Source of the DNA: SKKC01 sp046542845
GTDB taxonomy: Bacteria; Spirochaetota; Spirochaetia; DSM-27196; SKKC01
Assembly (NCBI GenBank): GCA_046542845.1
Contig: JBKHAN010000042.1
Span: 1-25,673 of the forward strand
Length of the DNA: 25,673 nt
Direction: 5' to 3'
The position numbers were made by a program, and so were the translations under genes. Below the pieces are notes generated by a model that was given only the letters and a program-made list of their open reading frames with translations, did no database searches and had not been told where the DNA came from. How positions within the stretch are numbered: position 1 is the first letter of the stretch; each line of letters starts with the position of its first letter. Positions 8,052-16,084 of the stretch are shown piece after piece.

Positions 8052-9920
8052 ATGGCGACTGAAGTGTACACGTATTTTCCCTCTATTGAGAACCGGAAGT
8101 CGTGGGCCACCATTTCCGAAGCCGACCAGACGTCGATTATTAACGAGGCAGATTCGCTGCTCGGGGTCGACTGGCCGGTGCTGCCGGCAGCTCGCTATAC
8201 CGATTTTCGCAAAAACGGGAACCGGTCACGCTATGAACGCGCGTACTTCGACAGGCGACGTCGGGTCCTGCTGAACCTCGTCGCCGAGGCGCTCGAGAAC
8301 AGGGGGCGTTTTCTCGAAGAACTCCTGAACGGGTGCTGGGCGCTCTGCGAAGAAACGGGATGGGTAGTCCCGGCACACAACGGGCCGTACCGGGGGGACC
8401 GGTACCCGGAACTTCCAGACCGGAGCGAGCCCATTGTCGATCTGTTCGCCGCGGAGACCGGTTCTGTTCTTTCAGCGGTTCTGCAGATAGCAGGTGCTCC
8501 GCTCGCCGGGATCTCAGGGATGGCAGTCGAACGCATGCAGCGTGAGATCACGCAACGCCTGATTATCCCCTTCCTCGAGCGCAACGACTTCTGGTGGATG
8601 GGCTATGGAGCCAAAGAGCCCAATAACTGGAACCCGTGGATCGTAAGCAATATTCTCCTGTCCACGTGTGGATTGCCGAAGGATACGGTCGACGTGCAGG
8701 CAGTCGTGGATAAGTCGCTGAGTTGCCTCGATAATTTTCTGGCAGTATACGAAGATGATGGCGCCTGCGACGAAGGGCCCGCATACTGGGGACACGCGGC
8801 AGGGTCATTATTCGACGCAGCGGATGTGCTCAGGCGCTTGACCGAGAACCGAGTCGACCTGCTCACCGCCCCCAAGATCGCAGAAATGGGTCGCTACCTT
8901 TACCGGGTCCATATAGATGCAGGCTGGTTCGTAAACTATGCCGATGGTCCAGCCTGGAACAGCGGCGCGAGTCCGCAACTTATCTACCGCTACGGGAAGG
9001 CAATTTCGGACAATCGGCTTACAGACCTCGGAGTTCTCCTGCACGGAGTCTTGAAGAGCGACAATCAGCACAGCAATATCACGGCCTTCCCGTTCAGAAC
9101 GATCTGGGCGCTCCTGTTCGAGCGCGAACTCACCACCGCACCCTCGGTGTACACCCCGCTTACTGATGCCTGGCTTCCGGGCATACAGGTACTCACCGCG
9201 CGTTCTGCGGCAGGATCGGGTCGCACGCAGCTTTTCTTTTCGGCGAAAGGCGGTGACAATCATGAAAGTCACAACCACAATGACGTGGGTAGTTTCGTAC
9301 TCTTCGCCAACGGTACGCCCGTCATTGTCGATCCGGGTGTCGAGCAGTATACGAGCAAGACCTTTTCGGATCGCCGCTACGAGATATGGACCATGAAGTC
9401 CTCGTACCACAACCTGCCTGTCATTAACGGACGCGATCAGCTTCCCGACTCGAAAGAAGACCCTCGGCCGCCGAAACGCGTCGAAGCGACCGTCGAAGGC
9501 GAGCGGGTGAGCTTGGCTCTCGATATAGCACCGACCTATCCCGCAGAAGCGGGAGTTGTCTCATGGGTACGAGACTATCGCTTTCTCCGGCCGTCGGATG
9601 AGCAGGCAAGCCTTGAGGTCACCGATTTTGCCCGCTTCCGCGACGACGACAACTCCGCGCAGCTGGTATTCATGACATCAAAGCGGCCCGAGATTCAGAC
9701 GAGTGCGGTTCTGATGCCCGCCGGAGCTGCGACTGTCCTGCTAACCTTCGGGGAACAGCAGGGATGCCGTGTCGACGAAATCCGCGTGGACGAAGTGCCG
9801 ATTGACGACCCGAAAATGAGCCCGGTCTGGGGAAGCATGATCTACCGTATCCTGGTTCCGGTGGTGTTTCTCTCGCGCGAAGCACAGCTGTTCTACCGGT
9901 TTTCCATTCACACGGCGTGA
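8052..9920 (+). CDS. heparinase II/III-like polysaccharide lyase family protein
   Basis: A 622-residue protein with the two-part heparinase II/III fold. The N-terminal ~370 residues are an alpha/alpha toroid (DRRRRVLLNLVAEALENRG, ACDEGPAYWGHAAGSLFDA). The C-terminal beta-sandwich has the family signature around residues 403-425 (NHESHNHNDVGSF, then PVIVDPGVEQYT). Family members cleave uronic-acid-containing polysaccharides or oligosaccharides by beta-elimination; this subgroup is poorly characterised and I cannot name the substrate. There is no signal peptide, so it should act on imported oligosaccharides in the cytoplasm. I chose ATG 8052 because GAGGAG lies 6 nt upstream; an in-frame start at 7824 lies inside gltA and is rejected. 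It follows gltA by 20 nt and overlaps the stop of the opposing DUF2264 gene by 13 bp. Confidence 0.85.
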   Translation: MATEVYTYFPSIENRKSWATISEADQTSIINEADSLLGVDWPVLPAARYTDFRKNGNRSRYERAYFDRRRRVLLNLVAEALENRGRFLEELLNGCWALCEETGWVVPAHNGPYRGDRYPELPDRSEPIVDLFAAETGSVLSAVLQIAGAPLAGISGMAVERMQREITQRLIIPFLERNDFWWMGYGAKEPNNWNPWIVSNILLSTCGLPKDTVDVQAVVDKSLSCLDNFLAVYEDDGACDEGPAYWGHAAGSLFDAADVLRRLTENRVDLLTAPKIAEMGRYLYRVHIDAGWFVNYADGPAWNSGASPQLIYRYGKAISDNRLTDLGVLLHGVLKSDNQHSNITAFPFRTIWALLFERELTTAPSVYTPLTDAWLPGIQVLTARSAAGSGRTQLFFSAKGGDNHESHNHNDVGSFVLFANGTPVIVDPGVEQYTSKTFSDRRYEIWTMKSSYHNLPVINGRDQLPDSKEDPRPPKRVEATVEGERVSLALDIAPTYPAEAGVVSWVRDYRFLRPSDEQASLEVTDFARFRDDDNSAQLVFMTSKRPEIQTSAVLMPAGAATVLLTFGEQQGCRVDEIRVDEVPIDDPKMSPVWGSMIYRILVPVVFLSREAQLFYRFSIHTA

Positions 9921-11053
9921 TCGGGTGTTTCGTCTGCGGACTGATCGAACAGTCTGACGCTCGTCCATGGCTCATCGGCACCCTGCCAGAACGGGTCGTC
10001 AACAGGAAGCCCCAAGGGCAGGAGCGCGGCGGAGCAGAGATACAGGCTGCCGGTCGTGATGTACCGTTCACCGAGCGACGGTTGTTTCCCGTTGAGCCCA
10101 ATAGCAAGAAATCCGTCGTCGCGCCAGTTTCCCGGATCGTCGAGCGTTCGGGACATGACGGCGGTAAGCGCCGCGCGGACCGAGGCAGGCTTCAGGTTTC
10201 CCGGGAGCAGGCCGTGGAGCGCCGCGTAGGCCAGCGCGTGAAACGCGCCCGCCCGGTAGGTGATAGACCTGCCGACAGCCGGAAAACTACCGTCGGGCGC
10301 GATCGAGCGTTCCTGTATGCCCGCGTAGCGACTCAGCCGTTGTTCAACCGCGGGCAGCGTCGCCGTCCAGAACTCATCATCAGCCTCTACTGTCTTGAGT
10401 ATCGTATGCAGCAGGGGGTGAATAACGTAGCTGTTGTACCAGTCTGCGTGAAACTGCGGGCCGTCGCCGTAGACGCCGTCGCCAAGGTACCACTGCTCGT
10501 GCTGTCGTATGCTGTAGTCGACGCGCATGCGATCCCATGGAAATCCGAACCGCGCCAGCGCAGCTTCGGTAACACCAGCGAACAGGAGCCAGTTGTTGAA
10601 ATGGGGCTTGCGGTTCCGCAGACCTTCAAGACCTGAGGCGATGCTGCTGCGGGTTTCAACCGAAAGCGGCGACCACAAGGCCTCGCGTCCGTGAATGAGC
10701 GCGCTCGAGACGAACGCAGCGTCCACGATTGGCTGTCGCCCAAGGTCGAGCGAAAACCAGTCGACGTGATCGGGGTTAAAGCCGTTGCACAGCGCCGTGC
10801 GGGCGTACCCTGACAGACGTTCGCGCAGCGCCTGCTCGCCCGCGTCGCCGCCGCCTGCAGCAAGCCACGGCGCTATACCGAGCAGCAACCTGCCGACCGC
10901 TTCGAGGTGGCTGGAAGCGAGCCGTTCCGGTGCAGCTTCAGGATGATAGTCAGGATTAAGCGCCTCCCGGAGGCGCCCCTCGCCGGCAGCCTCGAGCACC
11001 GGCGTTGCAATGCGTTCGAGCCAGGCGATCCAGCGTGCGCGTGTTTCACTCAA
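9908..11053 (-). CDS. DUF2264 domain protein, putative glycosidase-like
   Basis: A 381-residue soluble protein covering the whole DUF2264 fold. Recognisable blocks are YGDGPQFHADWYNSYVIHP, near the middle, followed by APDGSFPAVGRSITYRAGAF and WRDDGFLAIG. DUF2264 proteins are predicted alpha/alpha toroids that often neighbour lyases. I recall that some members have been assigned to a glucuronidase family (GH154), but this is memory, not shown here. The start is TTG 11053: no ATG lies in the first hundred codons in frame, and the TTG sits in an 8-nt overlap with the MBL stop, so translation is likely coupled. The tail overlaps the heparinase-like gene by 13 bp on the opposite strand. Together the pair suggests breakdown of uronate-containing oligosaccharides. 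The fold is confident, the activity is not. Confidence 0.85.
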   Translation of the reverse strand: MSETRARWIAWLERIATPVLEAAGEGRLREALNPDYHPEAAPERLASSHLEAVGRLLLGIAPWLAAGGGDAGEQALRERLSGYARTALCNGFNPDHVDWFSLDLGRQPIVDAAFVSSALIHGREALWSPLSVETRSSIASGLEGLRNRKPHFNNWLLFAGVTEAALARFGFPWDRMRVDYSIRQHEQWYLGDGVYGDGPQFHADWYNSYVIHPLLHTILKTVEADDEFWTATLPAVEQRLSRYAGIQERSIAPDGSFPAVGRSITYRAGAFHALAYAALHGLLPGNLKPASVRAALTAVMSRTLDDPGNWRDDGFLAIGLNGKQPSLGERYITTGSLYLCSAALLPLGLPVDDPFWQGADEPWTSVRLFDQSADETPDHAV

Positions 11054-11711
11054 CGGTCAGTTCTTCACCGGGTTCGAGTACGGCTACGGTGATCTCCACG
11101 GGCTCAAAACCGTCCGCGGTCTGCGCGAGCGGGGGGAAGGTCCGGTAGTGCATGGGGATGGTGACCGGCGCACCCACGAGCTCTGCCGCTCGCGACCCGA
11201 GGGCGGCATCCATGGTGAATCGCCCGCCTATGGGTATCGCGGTCACGTCAGGGTGGTAGAGATCACCGTAGAGCTTCAGGTCACCGAAAAGGCCCGTGTC
11301 ACCGAGATGGTAAAAGGTCTTCCCGCCGAGCCGCACAATCAGACCACATGGCATACCCATGTAACGCCCCTCGTAGGAGCTCGAGTGAAAAGCGTGAGTG
11401 AAGGTGATTTGTGCCGGCCCCACCTGTATCGTCCCCCCGGGGTTGCCCGGCTCGAGTCGCTCAAGCCCCTGCTCGCCGAGGAAATTGCAGATCTCGAAGG
11501 CGGCGACCACAGGAGCACCGGTCCGTTCGGCAATGGTCCGGGTATCGCCTATATGGTCGGAGTGTCCGTGCGTCAACGCGATGACATCCGGCTCGAGTTC
11601 GTCCGCGGCGACGGCCGCGAGCGGATTACCGGTCAGAAAAGGATCCATCAATACCGAATACCCTTCCGCCGAAACGAGAAAGGCGCTATGTCCCAAAAAT
11701 CGAATAGTCAT
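11046..11711 (-). CDS. UPF0173 metal-dependent hydrolase (metallo-beta-lactamase fold)
   Basis: 221 residues, the usual length for UPF0173. The metal ligands are all visible: THGHSDHIGD (H48, H50, D52, H53), H109 in THAFHSSS, D138 in YHLGDTG and H188 in IPMHYRTFP. This is a complete binuclear zinc site of the UlaG/UPF0173 type. Known relatives include lactonases and phosphodiesterases such as the L-ascorbate-6-phosphate lactonase UlaG; a sugar-lactone role would suit the carbohydrate neighbours but is inference. No Shine-Dalgarno precedes ATG 11711. A CATACT box ends 6 nt before it, so the transcript may be leaderless. It is the first gene of the pair with DUF2264. Confidence 0.9.
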   Translation of the reverse strand: MTIRFLGHSAFLVSAEGYSVLMDPFLTGNPLAAVAADELEPDVIALTHGHSDHIGDTRTIAERTGAPVVAAFEICNFLGEQGLERLEPGNPGGTIQVGPAQITFTHAFHSSSYEGRYMGMPCGLIVRLGGKTFYHLGDTGLFGDLKLYGDLYHPDVTAIPIGGRFTMDAALGSRAAELVGAPVTIPMHYRTFPPLAQTADGFEPVEITVAVLEPGEELTVE

Positions 11712-11778
11712 GTGCGTAGTATGCCATGGTTTTCAGAAACTCGCATCTCACGGTTGGAACAGGTATACTTATGCCAGT
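11712..11778. promoter_or_regulatory. divergent promoter region, MBL hydrolase / manC
   Basis: A 67-bp spacer serves two divergent genes. On the plus strand TATACT (11764-11769, 5 of 6 matches to a -10) ends 9 nt before the manC ATG. On the minus strand CATACT (11723-11718) ends 6 nt before the hydrolase ATG. Neither has a good -35 or a Shine-Dalgarno, which suggests initiation at or just before the start codons. Confidence 0.4.
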
Positions 11779-12897
11779 ATGAACCGCATTGATACTGTCG
11801 TTATTCTTGCCGGTGGCGCGGGGACCCGGCTCTGGCCTGCATCCACGCAATCGTACCCGAAGCAGTTCCTCGATCCGGGTACAGGGACCGTGCTGATCGA
11901 GGACACCATACTTCGTGCGCACGCACTCGATCCGAAATACGGGATTACAATTGTCACGCATACCGATCACGTCGCCCCCCTCGAAGCCGCGATCGCCGGT
12001 TTACCGGAACCCGTACGCCGGCAGCTGTCCATAATCGCTGAACCCTGTGCCCGCAATACCGCTCCGGCCATAGCCTGCGCGGTCGGCCACCTGGGACAGC
12101 ATGAAGACCTGCAGACCTTTCTCGTCATGCCGGCGGACCATATCGTAACACCGGTTTCCTCGTTCATACATGACGTCGGTCGCGCTGTCGGAATTGCGCA
12201 CGAAGGCTATATTGTCACATTCGGCATACAGCCGCACGCGCCCGCGACGGGGTACGGCTATATCGAACGTGGGCGGGAAATCCGGGACGGCTACACAATC
12301 GCGTCGTTCAGGGAAAAGCCCGCCGAAGCGACCGCGAGAGAATACCTGGAGGCCGGCACGTTTCTGTGGAACTCCGGGATGTTCGTGTTCTCGCGTATGG
12401 CTTTTACCGACGAGCTTGCAACGCACGCACCCGACATACATACCGCGTTGTGCAGCGACCCTGGTTCGGCGCACGCTCGTATATCGCTCACGGAACAGAC
12501 AACTGGAACCGTCCCCGTGTATACCCCGGAACCGGCAGACGCGTACGGCGCTCTCACATCGATCTCGATTGACTACGCGGTCATGGAGCGGGCGCGAAAC
12601 GCGGCAGTCGTACCCGCGAGTTTCTCGTGGAACGACGTCGGCAGCTGGGACGAAGTGGCCACGCTTTTTGACGCGCGGTCGGCTCCCGGACCACAAGACC
12701 GCGAGGGGACGCCGCGGACCGTGACGGTAGAGTCCGAGCGAAGCTTTGTACTCTCCGATATCCCGGTGGCAATCTGCGGAATAGACGATGTTATTGTGAT
12801 CGTAAAAAACGGTGCCGCGCTCGTATGCCAACGCGGGAAATCCCAGCTCGTAAAACAGGCCGCTGTCGACATGAACCTGGAAGACGACAGGACGTAG
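11779..12897 (+). CDS. manC: mannose-1-phosphate guanylyltransferase
   Basis: A 372-residue nucleotidyltransferase that makes GDP-mannose from GTP and mannose-1-phosphate for glycan synthesis. The signature loop LAGGAGTRLWPAS with the later KQF lies at residues 9-27. AEPCARNTAPAIA, MPADHIV, GYGYIERG, FREKP, TFLWNSGMFVF and SFSWNDVGSWD follow in the order of the ManC/AlgA family. The length is that of the single-domain form, without the C-terminal phosphomannose isomerase domain. An upstream in-frame start at 11398 would read antisense through the hydrolase gene and is rejected; ATG 11779 begins exactly at the conserved N-terminus. The cyclase gene follows after 3 nt and is probably co-transcribed. 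No Shine-Dalgarno is visible. Confidence 0.92.
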   Translation: MNRIDTVVILAGGAGTRLWPASTQSYPKQFLDPGTGTVLIEDTILRAHALDPKYGITIVTHTDHVAPLEAAIAGLPEPVRRQLSIIAEPCARNTAPAIACAVGHLGQHEDLQTFLVMPADHIVTPVSSFIHDVGRAVGIAHEGYIVTFGIQPHAPATGYGYIERGREIRDGYTIASFREKPAEATAREYLEAGTFLWNSGMFVFSRMAFTDELATHAPDIHTALCSDPGSAHARISLTEQTTGTVPVYTPEPADAYGALTSISIDYAVMERARNAAVVPASFSWNDVGSWDEVATLFDARSAPGPQDREGTPRTVTVESERSFVLSDIPVAICGIDDVIVIVKNGAALVCQRGKSQLVKQAAVDMNLEDDRT

Positions 12898-12900
12898 AAG

Positions 12901-14175
12901 ATGAGCGAATCAAACGCCCAGCTGGCTGCAATTGTGTTTACCGACATCGCAGGATATTCGCGGCTCATGGAAGAAAACGAGAGCAGAACGATCCGCCTGC
13001 TGAAGGAACACAACGGTATCGTTCTGCCGCTGATCGAGGAGTTCGGGGGTGAGGTCGTCGACGCGATCGGCGACGGGCTGTTCGTGCTCTTCCCGACGCT
13101 ACGTAACGCGCTTCTCTGTTCGGTCGCGATACAGAACGCGATTGGTACCCGCAACACTCAGGCGACGGAGGACGAACGGTTTCAGCTGCGGATCGGTATA
13201 CACCTCGGCGAGATTCTGCGTGAAGACGGGAGGGCCTTCGGAAACGGGGTCAACATAGCAGCCCGGATACAACCCTTCGCCCGCCCCGGCGGTATCTGCG
13301 TAACCGAGGACGTGTATCGGCATGCGGCGAACGCGGTTGCCTTGGAGTTCCGGTCTATCGGGACGCAACGGCTCCGGAATATTAGCCGGGAAATGACCCT
13401 GTACGAAGTTCCTACCGGCCATGAAACGAGCGCAGACACGCGAACGGAAAGCGGCGAGTTCGACGCGATCAAACAGCGCATTCTCAAGGAGCGTGAAGCG
13501 CTGCTTCGTGCACGACGAAATCGCAACAGCGACGGGGACCTTTCCGGCATGGGAGAACGGCTCGGCAGCCAGATAGAAAACTCCGTGTTCTCGCTCGTAG
13601 AGCGGGTCATGGACACCGCGGTGAAGAGCTGGGAAAAGCTTCCAGAGGAAACGAAGCAAGCCGCACAGGCAGAGTTTCGAGCCGAGACAGATACTGTCAG
13701 AGCCGGCGAGGCCAATGAATCGCGCGACACCTCCGCAACACACAGGGTTCGCATCGATCCTGAACCGGATTCGCTCCTCAAGGACCTCGCAGAAAGCGGC
13801 AGCTCGGATCTCGCCTTCGGACTCGTGGCAGGAGTAAGCTTCGGCATCGGGTACTTCGTGTTCGCTCACGGGTGGATGGTCTATCCCCTCGTTCTGCTCG
13901 GAGTACTACCCACAACATCGGGTCTGTTCAGGACGATGAAGCGTCTGCGCGTACGCATGAAACGCCGAAAGAACCGTCCTGTCGAGATCGAACGCGCACT
14001 GCTCGAGCTTGCGGGTGAGCTCGATGGAACGCTGACCGTGGTACAGGCAGGTTCACGGCTGCGGCTGCCACTCGACGAGGTGCAGGGTGTACTCGACTCC
14101 ATGACGGCGAAGGGTTATGTCGTGCAGAATATGAGCGCAGACGGGATCATCGAATACCACTTTCCCTCGATCTGA
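12901..14175 (+). CDS. class III adenylate/guanylate cyclase with C-terminal membrane anchor
   Basis: 424 residues. The N-terminal catalytic domain (about 8-170) has FTDIAGYSRL with metal Asp D15, IGDGLFVLF with D58, and FGNGVNIAARI with N118 and R122, so metal-binding and transition-state residues are present. The two substrate-selecting positions are reversed in charge: D54 stands where Lys is usual (4 before D58) and R111 where Asp/Thr is usual (7 before N118). A charged linker of ~120 residues leads to two membrane helices (about 304-321 and 326-343), a very basic stretch (KRLRVRMKRRKNR) and a winged-helix-like C-terminal ~60 residues. This order, with the cyclase first and the membrane hairpin last, is unusual. 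It lies 3 nt after manC. The product (cAMP, cGMP or other) cannot be predicted. Confidence 0.88.
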   Translation: MSESNAQLAAIVFTDIAGYSRLMEENESRTIRLLKEHNGIVLPLIEEFGGEVVDAIGDGLFVLFPTLRNALLCSVAIQNAIGTRNTQATEDERFQLRIGIHLGEILREDGRAFGNGVNIAARIQPFARPGGICVTEDVYRHAANAVALEFRSIGTQRLRNISREMTLYEVPTGHETSADTRTESGEFDAIKQRILKEREALLRARRNRNSDGDLSGMGERLGSQIENSVFSLVERVMDTAVKSWEKLPEETKQAAQAEFRAETDTVRAGEANESRDTSATHRVRIDPEPDSLLKDLAESGSSDLAFGLVAGVSFGIGYFVFAHGWMVYPLVLLGVLPTTSGLFRTMKRLRVRMKRRKNRPVEIERALLELAGELDGTLTVVQAGSRLRLPLDEVQGVLDSMTAKGYVVQNMSADGIIEYHFPSI

Positions 14176-14209
14176 CGTCGGAGCGACGGCCTTCGGACTC
14201 CATGAGGAA

Positions 14210-14233
14210 ACACCGTGGAACCGCGCTCGGTGT
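14210..14233. terminator. weak inverted repeat between convergent genes
   Basis: ACACCG (14210-14215) pairs with CGGTGT (14228-14233) around a 12-nt loop, in the 84-bp spacer where the cyclase gene meets the permease gene tail to tail. There is no U-tract, so it is only a weak terminator candidate. Nothing else is recognisable in 14176-14259. Confidence 0.25.
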
Positions 14234-14259
14234 ACTCGTCGCGGGTATCCCCAATCGCG

Positions 14260-15099
14260 TTATTCCTTTACCGCTCCGCTGAGAATACCGCTGATAAACT
14301 GGCGTTGCAGAAAGAGAAACAGAATAATGATCGGAAGCGTCGAAAGCGACGTCCCGGTGAGCACCGCCCCGTAATTGATCACCTGACCGTCGGCAATCAT
14401 ACCGGAGAGCGCTACCGGTATGGTTTTCATGGTATCACGACTCAGGATTATCAGCGGCCACATAAAGTTGTTCCACTGAAACATGAACATGTAGATCGTG
14501 AGCGCTGATACTGCCGGAACCATGGTCGGCATCACAATCCGGGCGAAAATGGAGAACTCCCCCGCACCATCAATACGGGCAGCCTCTAACAGTGAATCCG
14601 GAACACCAAGCATATTCTGGCGCATAAGAAAAATGCCAAAGACATTCGCAGCAGTCGGAAGAATTACCGCCTGATACGTGCTGAGCCACCCGAGCCAGAC
14701 CATGAGGCGAAACAGCGGAATCAATGTCGCCTGATACGGTACCATGAGCGTCAGCATGATCATCGAAAAGAAAACTGTACGTCCCTTGAACCTGAATTTG
14801 GCAAAGGTATATCCGGCTAAGGAACACAGAAATACCGTCACCACACAAAACACAATCGCGATAAAGAACGAATTCCAGATAACCCGCAGGAACGCCACGC
14901 GATCGACAAGTGCGTTAAAATTACTGACCAGGTGCACACTCGGCAGCAGCGACGGAGGTGTGGAGAAAATCTGGCTGGTCGTTTTGGATGCTGATATGAA
15001 CATCCAGTAAAACGGGAAAAGAGAAATCATTGCCCCAATGGCAAGCAGCACATGCAGCAACACAGTGCCGGACAGCTTTCTGACCTGCAGCGATGTCAT
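14260..15099 (-). CDS. carbohydrate ABC transporter permease, MalG type (CUT1)
   Basis: A 279-residue inner-membrane permease with six predicted helices, the first at GTVLLHVLLAIGAMISLFPF. The EAA loop that docks the ATPase is EAARIDGAGEFSIFARIVMP, followed by the conserved NNFMWPLIIL region, both diagnostic of the MalG half of CUT1 sugar importers. Its ATG overlaps the stop of the MalF-type gene by 4 nt (ATGA, 15096-15099). It is the last gene of the solute-binding-protein operon. There is no ATP-binding subunit nearby, as usual for CUT1 systems that share one MsmK/UgpC-type ATPase. Confidence 0.93.
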   Translation of the reverse strand: MTSLQVRKLSGTVLLHVLLAIGAMISLFPFYWMFISASKTTSQIFSTPPSLLPSVHLVSNFNALVDRVAFLRVIWNSFFIAIVFCVVTVFLCSLAGYTFAKFRFKGRTVFFSMIMLTLMVPYQATLIPLFRLMVWLGWLSTYQAVILPTAANVFGIFLMRQNMLGVPDSLLEAARIDGAGEFSIFARIVMPTMVPAVSALTIYMFMFQWNNFMWPLIILSRDTMKTIPVALSGMIADGQVINYGAVLTGTSLSTLPIIILFLFLQRQFISGILSGAVKE

Positions 15100-15968
15100 T
15101 CGTTATCTCCCGCGACCCGGAACTGTATGTATGAAAGAACCGCAATAAACGCGACCATTACATAACTGATCGCTGAAGCGTAGCCGAATCGAGCCCGTTG
15201 AAACCCCTGTTGATACAGATAATGAGTAATGGTCCGTGTCGCGTTGTTGGGGCCACCACTTGTAAGAATAAACGACTCATCGAAAAGCTGAAGAGTACCA
15301 ACGGTGGATAATACCGCACAGAACAGAATAATCGGTTTCAGCATGGGAATCGTTATTGACCTGAATTTTCTCAGGGGGGATGCGCCGTCGATCGACGCCG
15401 ATTCGTAAAGATCATTCGAAATCGACTGCAGTCCGGCCAGCATGATAACCATGTTATAACCGGTCCACCGCCAGGTGACCGCACTCATGAGCGATCCGCG
15501 CGCCCAGTTCCTGCTCGACAGCCACGGTATCGGTTCGAGGCCAAATGCCTGCACCACTTGATTCAAGACCCCGTGGTTTTCATTCAGTATCACCTGGAAC
15601 ACAATCGCGTATGCGACAAGTGCTGTCAGAGCGGGCAGAAAGTAACTCACACGAAAAAACCCGCGGAGCCTGAGACTGGGGGAGTTCATGAGATTTGCGA
15701 TAATCAGAGCAAGCGTAAGCTGAACAGGGACCTGCACGAAAAGAAGCAGGAACGTATTGAACATCGTCAAACGAAATAACGGATCGTTCATAAGTGAGAC
15801 GTAATTGTCAAAGCCGACAAAACTGAAACTACCCTGACGAAACGCCTGAAAACTGTACAAAAAAGCCTGAACGATGGGATACAGCATAAAACTGACAAAC
15901 AGGATCATGACCGGTGCCAGGAATATGTACGGGGCCGTGTTTTTCGTTAGCATTCTCGCGTTTGTCAA
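15096..15968 (-). CDS. sugar ABC transporter permease, MalF type (CUT1)
   Basis: 290 residues with six predicted membrane helices. The EAA-type loop reads ESASIDGASPLRKFRSITIP and is followed by IILFCAVLSTVGTLQLFDE, as in MalF/UgpA permeases of the short class. The start is TTG at 15968, because GGAG lies 8 nt upstream of it; the first in-frame ATG (15953) would leave the ribosome site too far away. It pairs with the MalG-type protein to form the membrane channel. It is separated from the solute-binding-protein gene by 116 bp that hold a perfect palindrome, so its expression is likely lower than that of the binding protein. Confidence 0.93.
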   Translation of the reverse strand: MTNARMLTKNTAPYIFLAPVMILFVSFMLYPIVQAFLYSFQAFRQGSFSFVGFDNYVSLMNDPLFRLTMFNTFLLLFVQVPVQLTLALIIANLMNSPSLRLRGFFRVSYFLPALTALVAYAIVFQVILNENHGVLNQVVQAFGLEPIPWLSSRNWARGSLMSAVTWRWTGYNMVIMLAGLQSISNDLYESASIDGASPLRKFRSITIPMLKPIILFCAVLSTVGTLQLFDESFILTSGGPNNATRTITHYLYQQGFQRARFGYASAISYVMVAFIAVLSYIQFRVAGDNE

Positions 15969-16014
15969 TGAAGCTTCTCCTCTCCGTGCAGGTACAGCGG
16001 TTCTGCGTAGAAAC

Positions 16015-16052
16015 CACGAAACCCGTTCACCGATATCGGTGAACGGGTCGTG
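16015..16052 (-). terminator. strong intercistronic hairpin between binding-protein and permease genes
   Basis: ACCCGTTCACCGAT (16021-16034) is followed directly by its exact reverse complement (16035-16048), a perfect 28-bp palindrome. CACG (16015-16018) and CGTG (16049-16052) extend the stem past a 2-nt bulge. It starts 33 nt after the binding-protein stop. On the minus strand the stem is followed by only a short T run, so partial termination or protection of the upstream mRNA against 3' decay is likelier than full termination. Confidence 0.6.
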
Positions 16053-16084
16053 AGCTGTCTATCGTGTATGGCCGCTGATACACA

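Noticed and set aside
11398..11778. 127-codon upstream extension of manC
   Set aside because: It reads antisense through the UPF0173 gene; the conserved ManC N-terminus begins at 11779.
10907..11792. Plus-strand frames opposite the DUF2264 and MBL genes (61 and 260 codons)
   Set aside because: Shadows of well-supported minus-strand genes with clear motifs.
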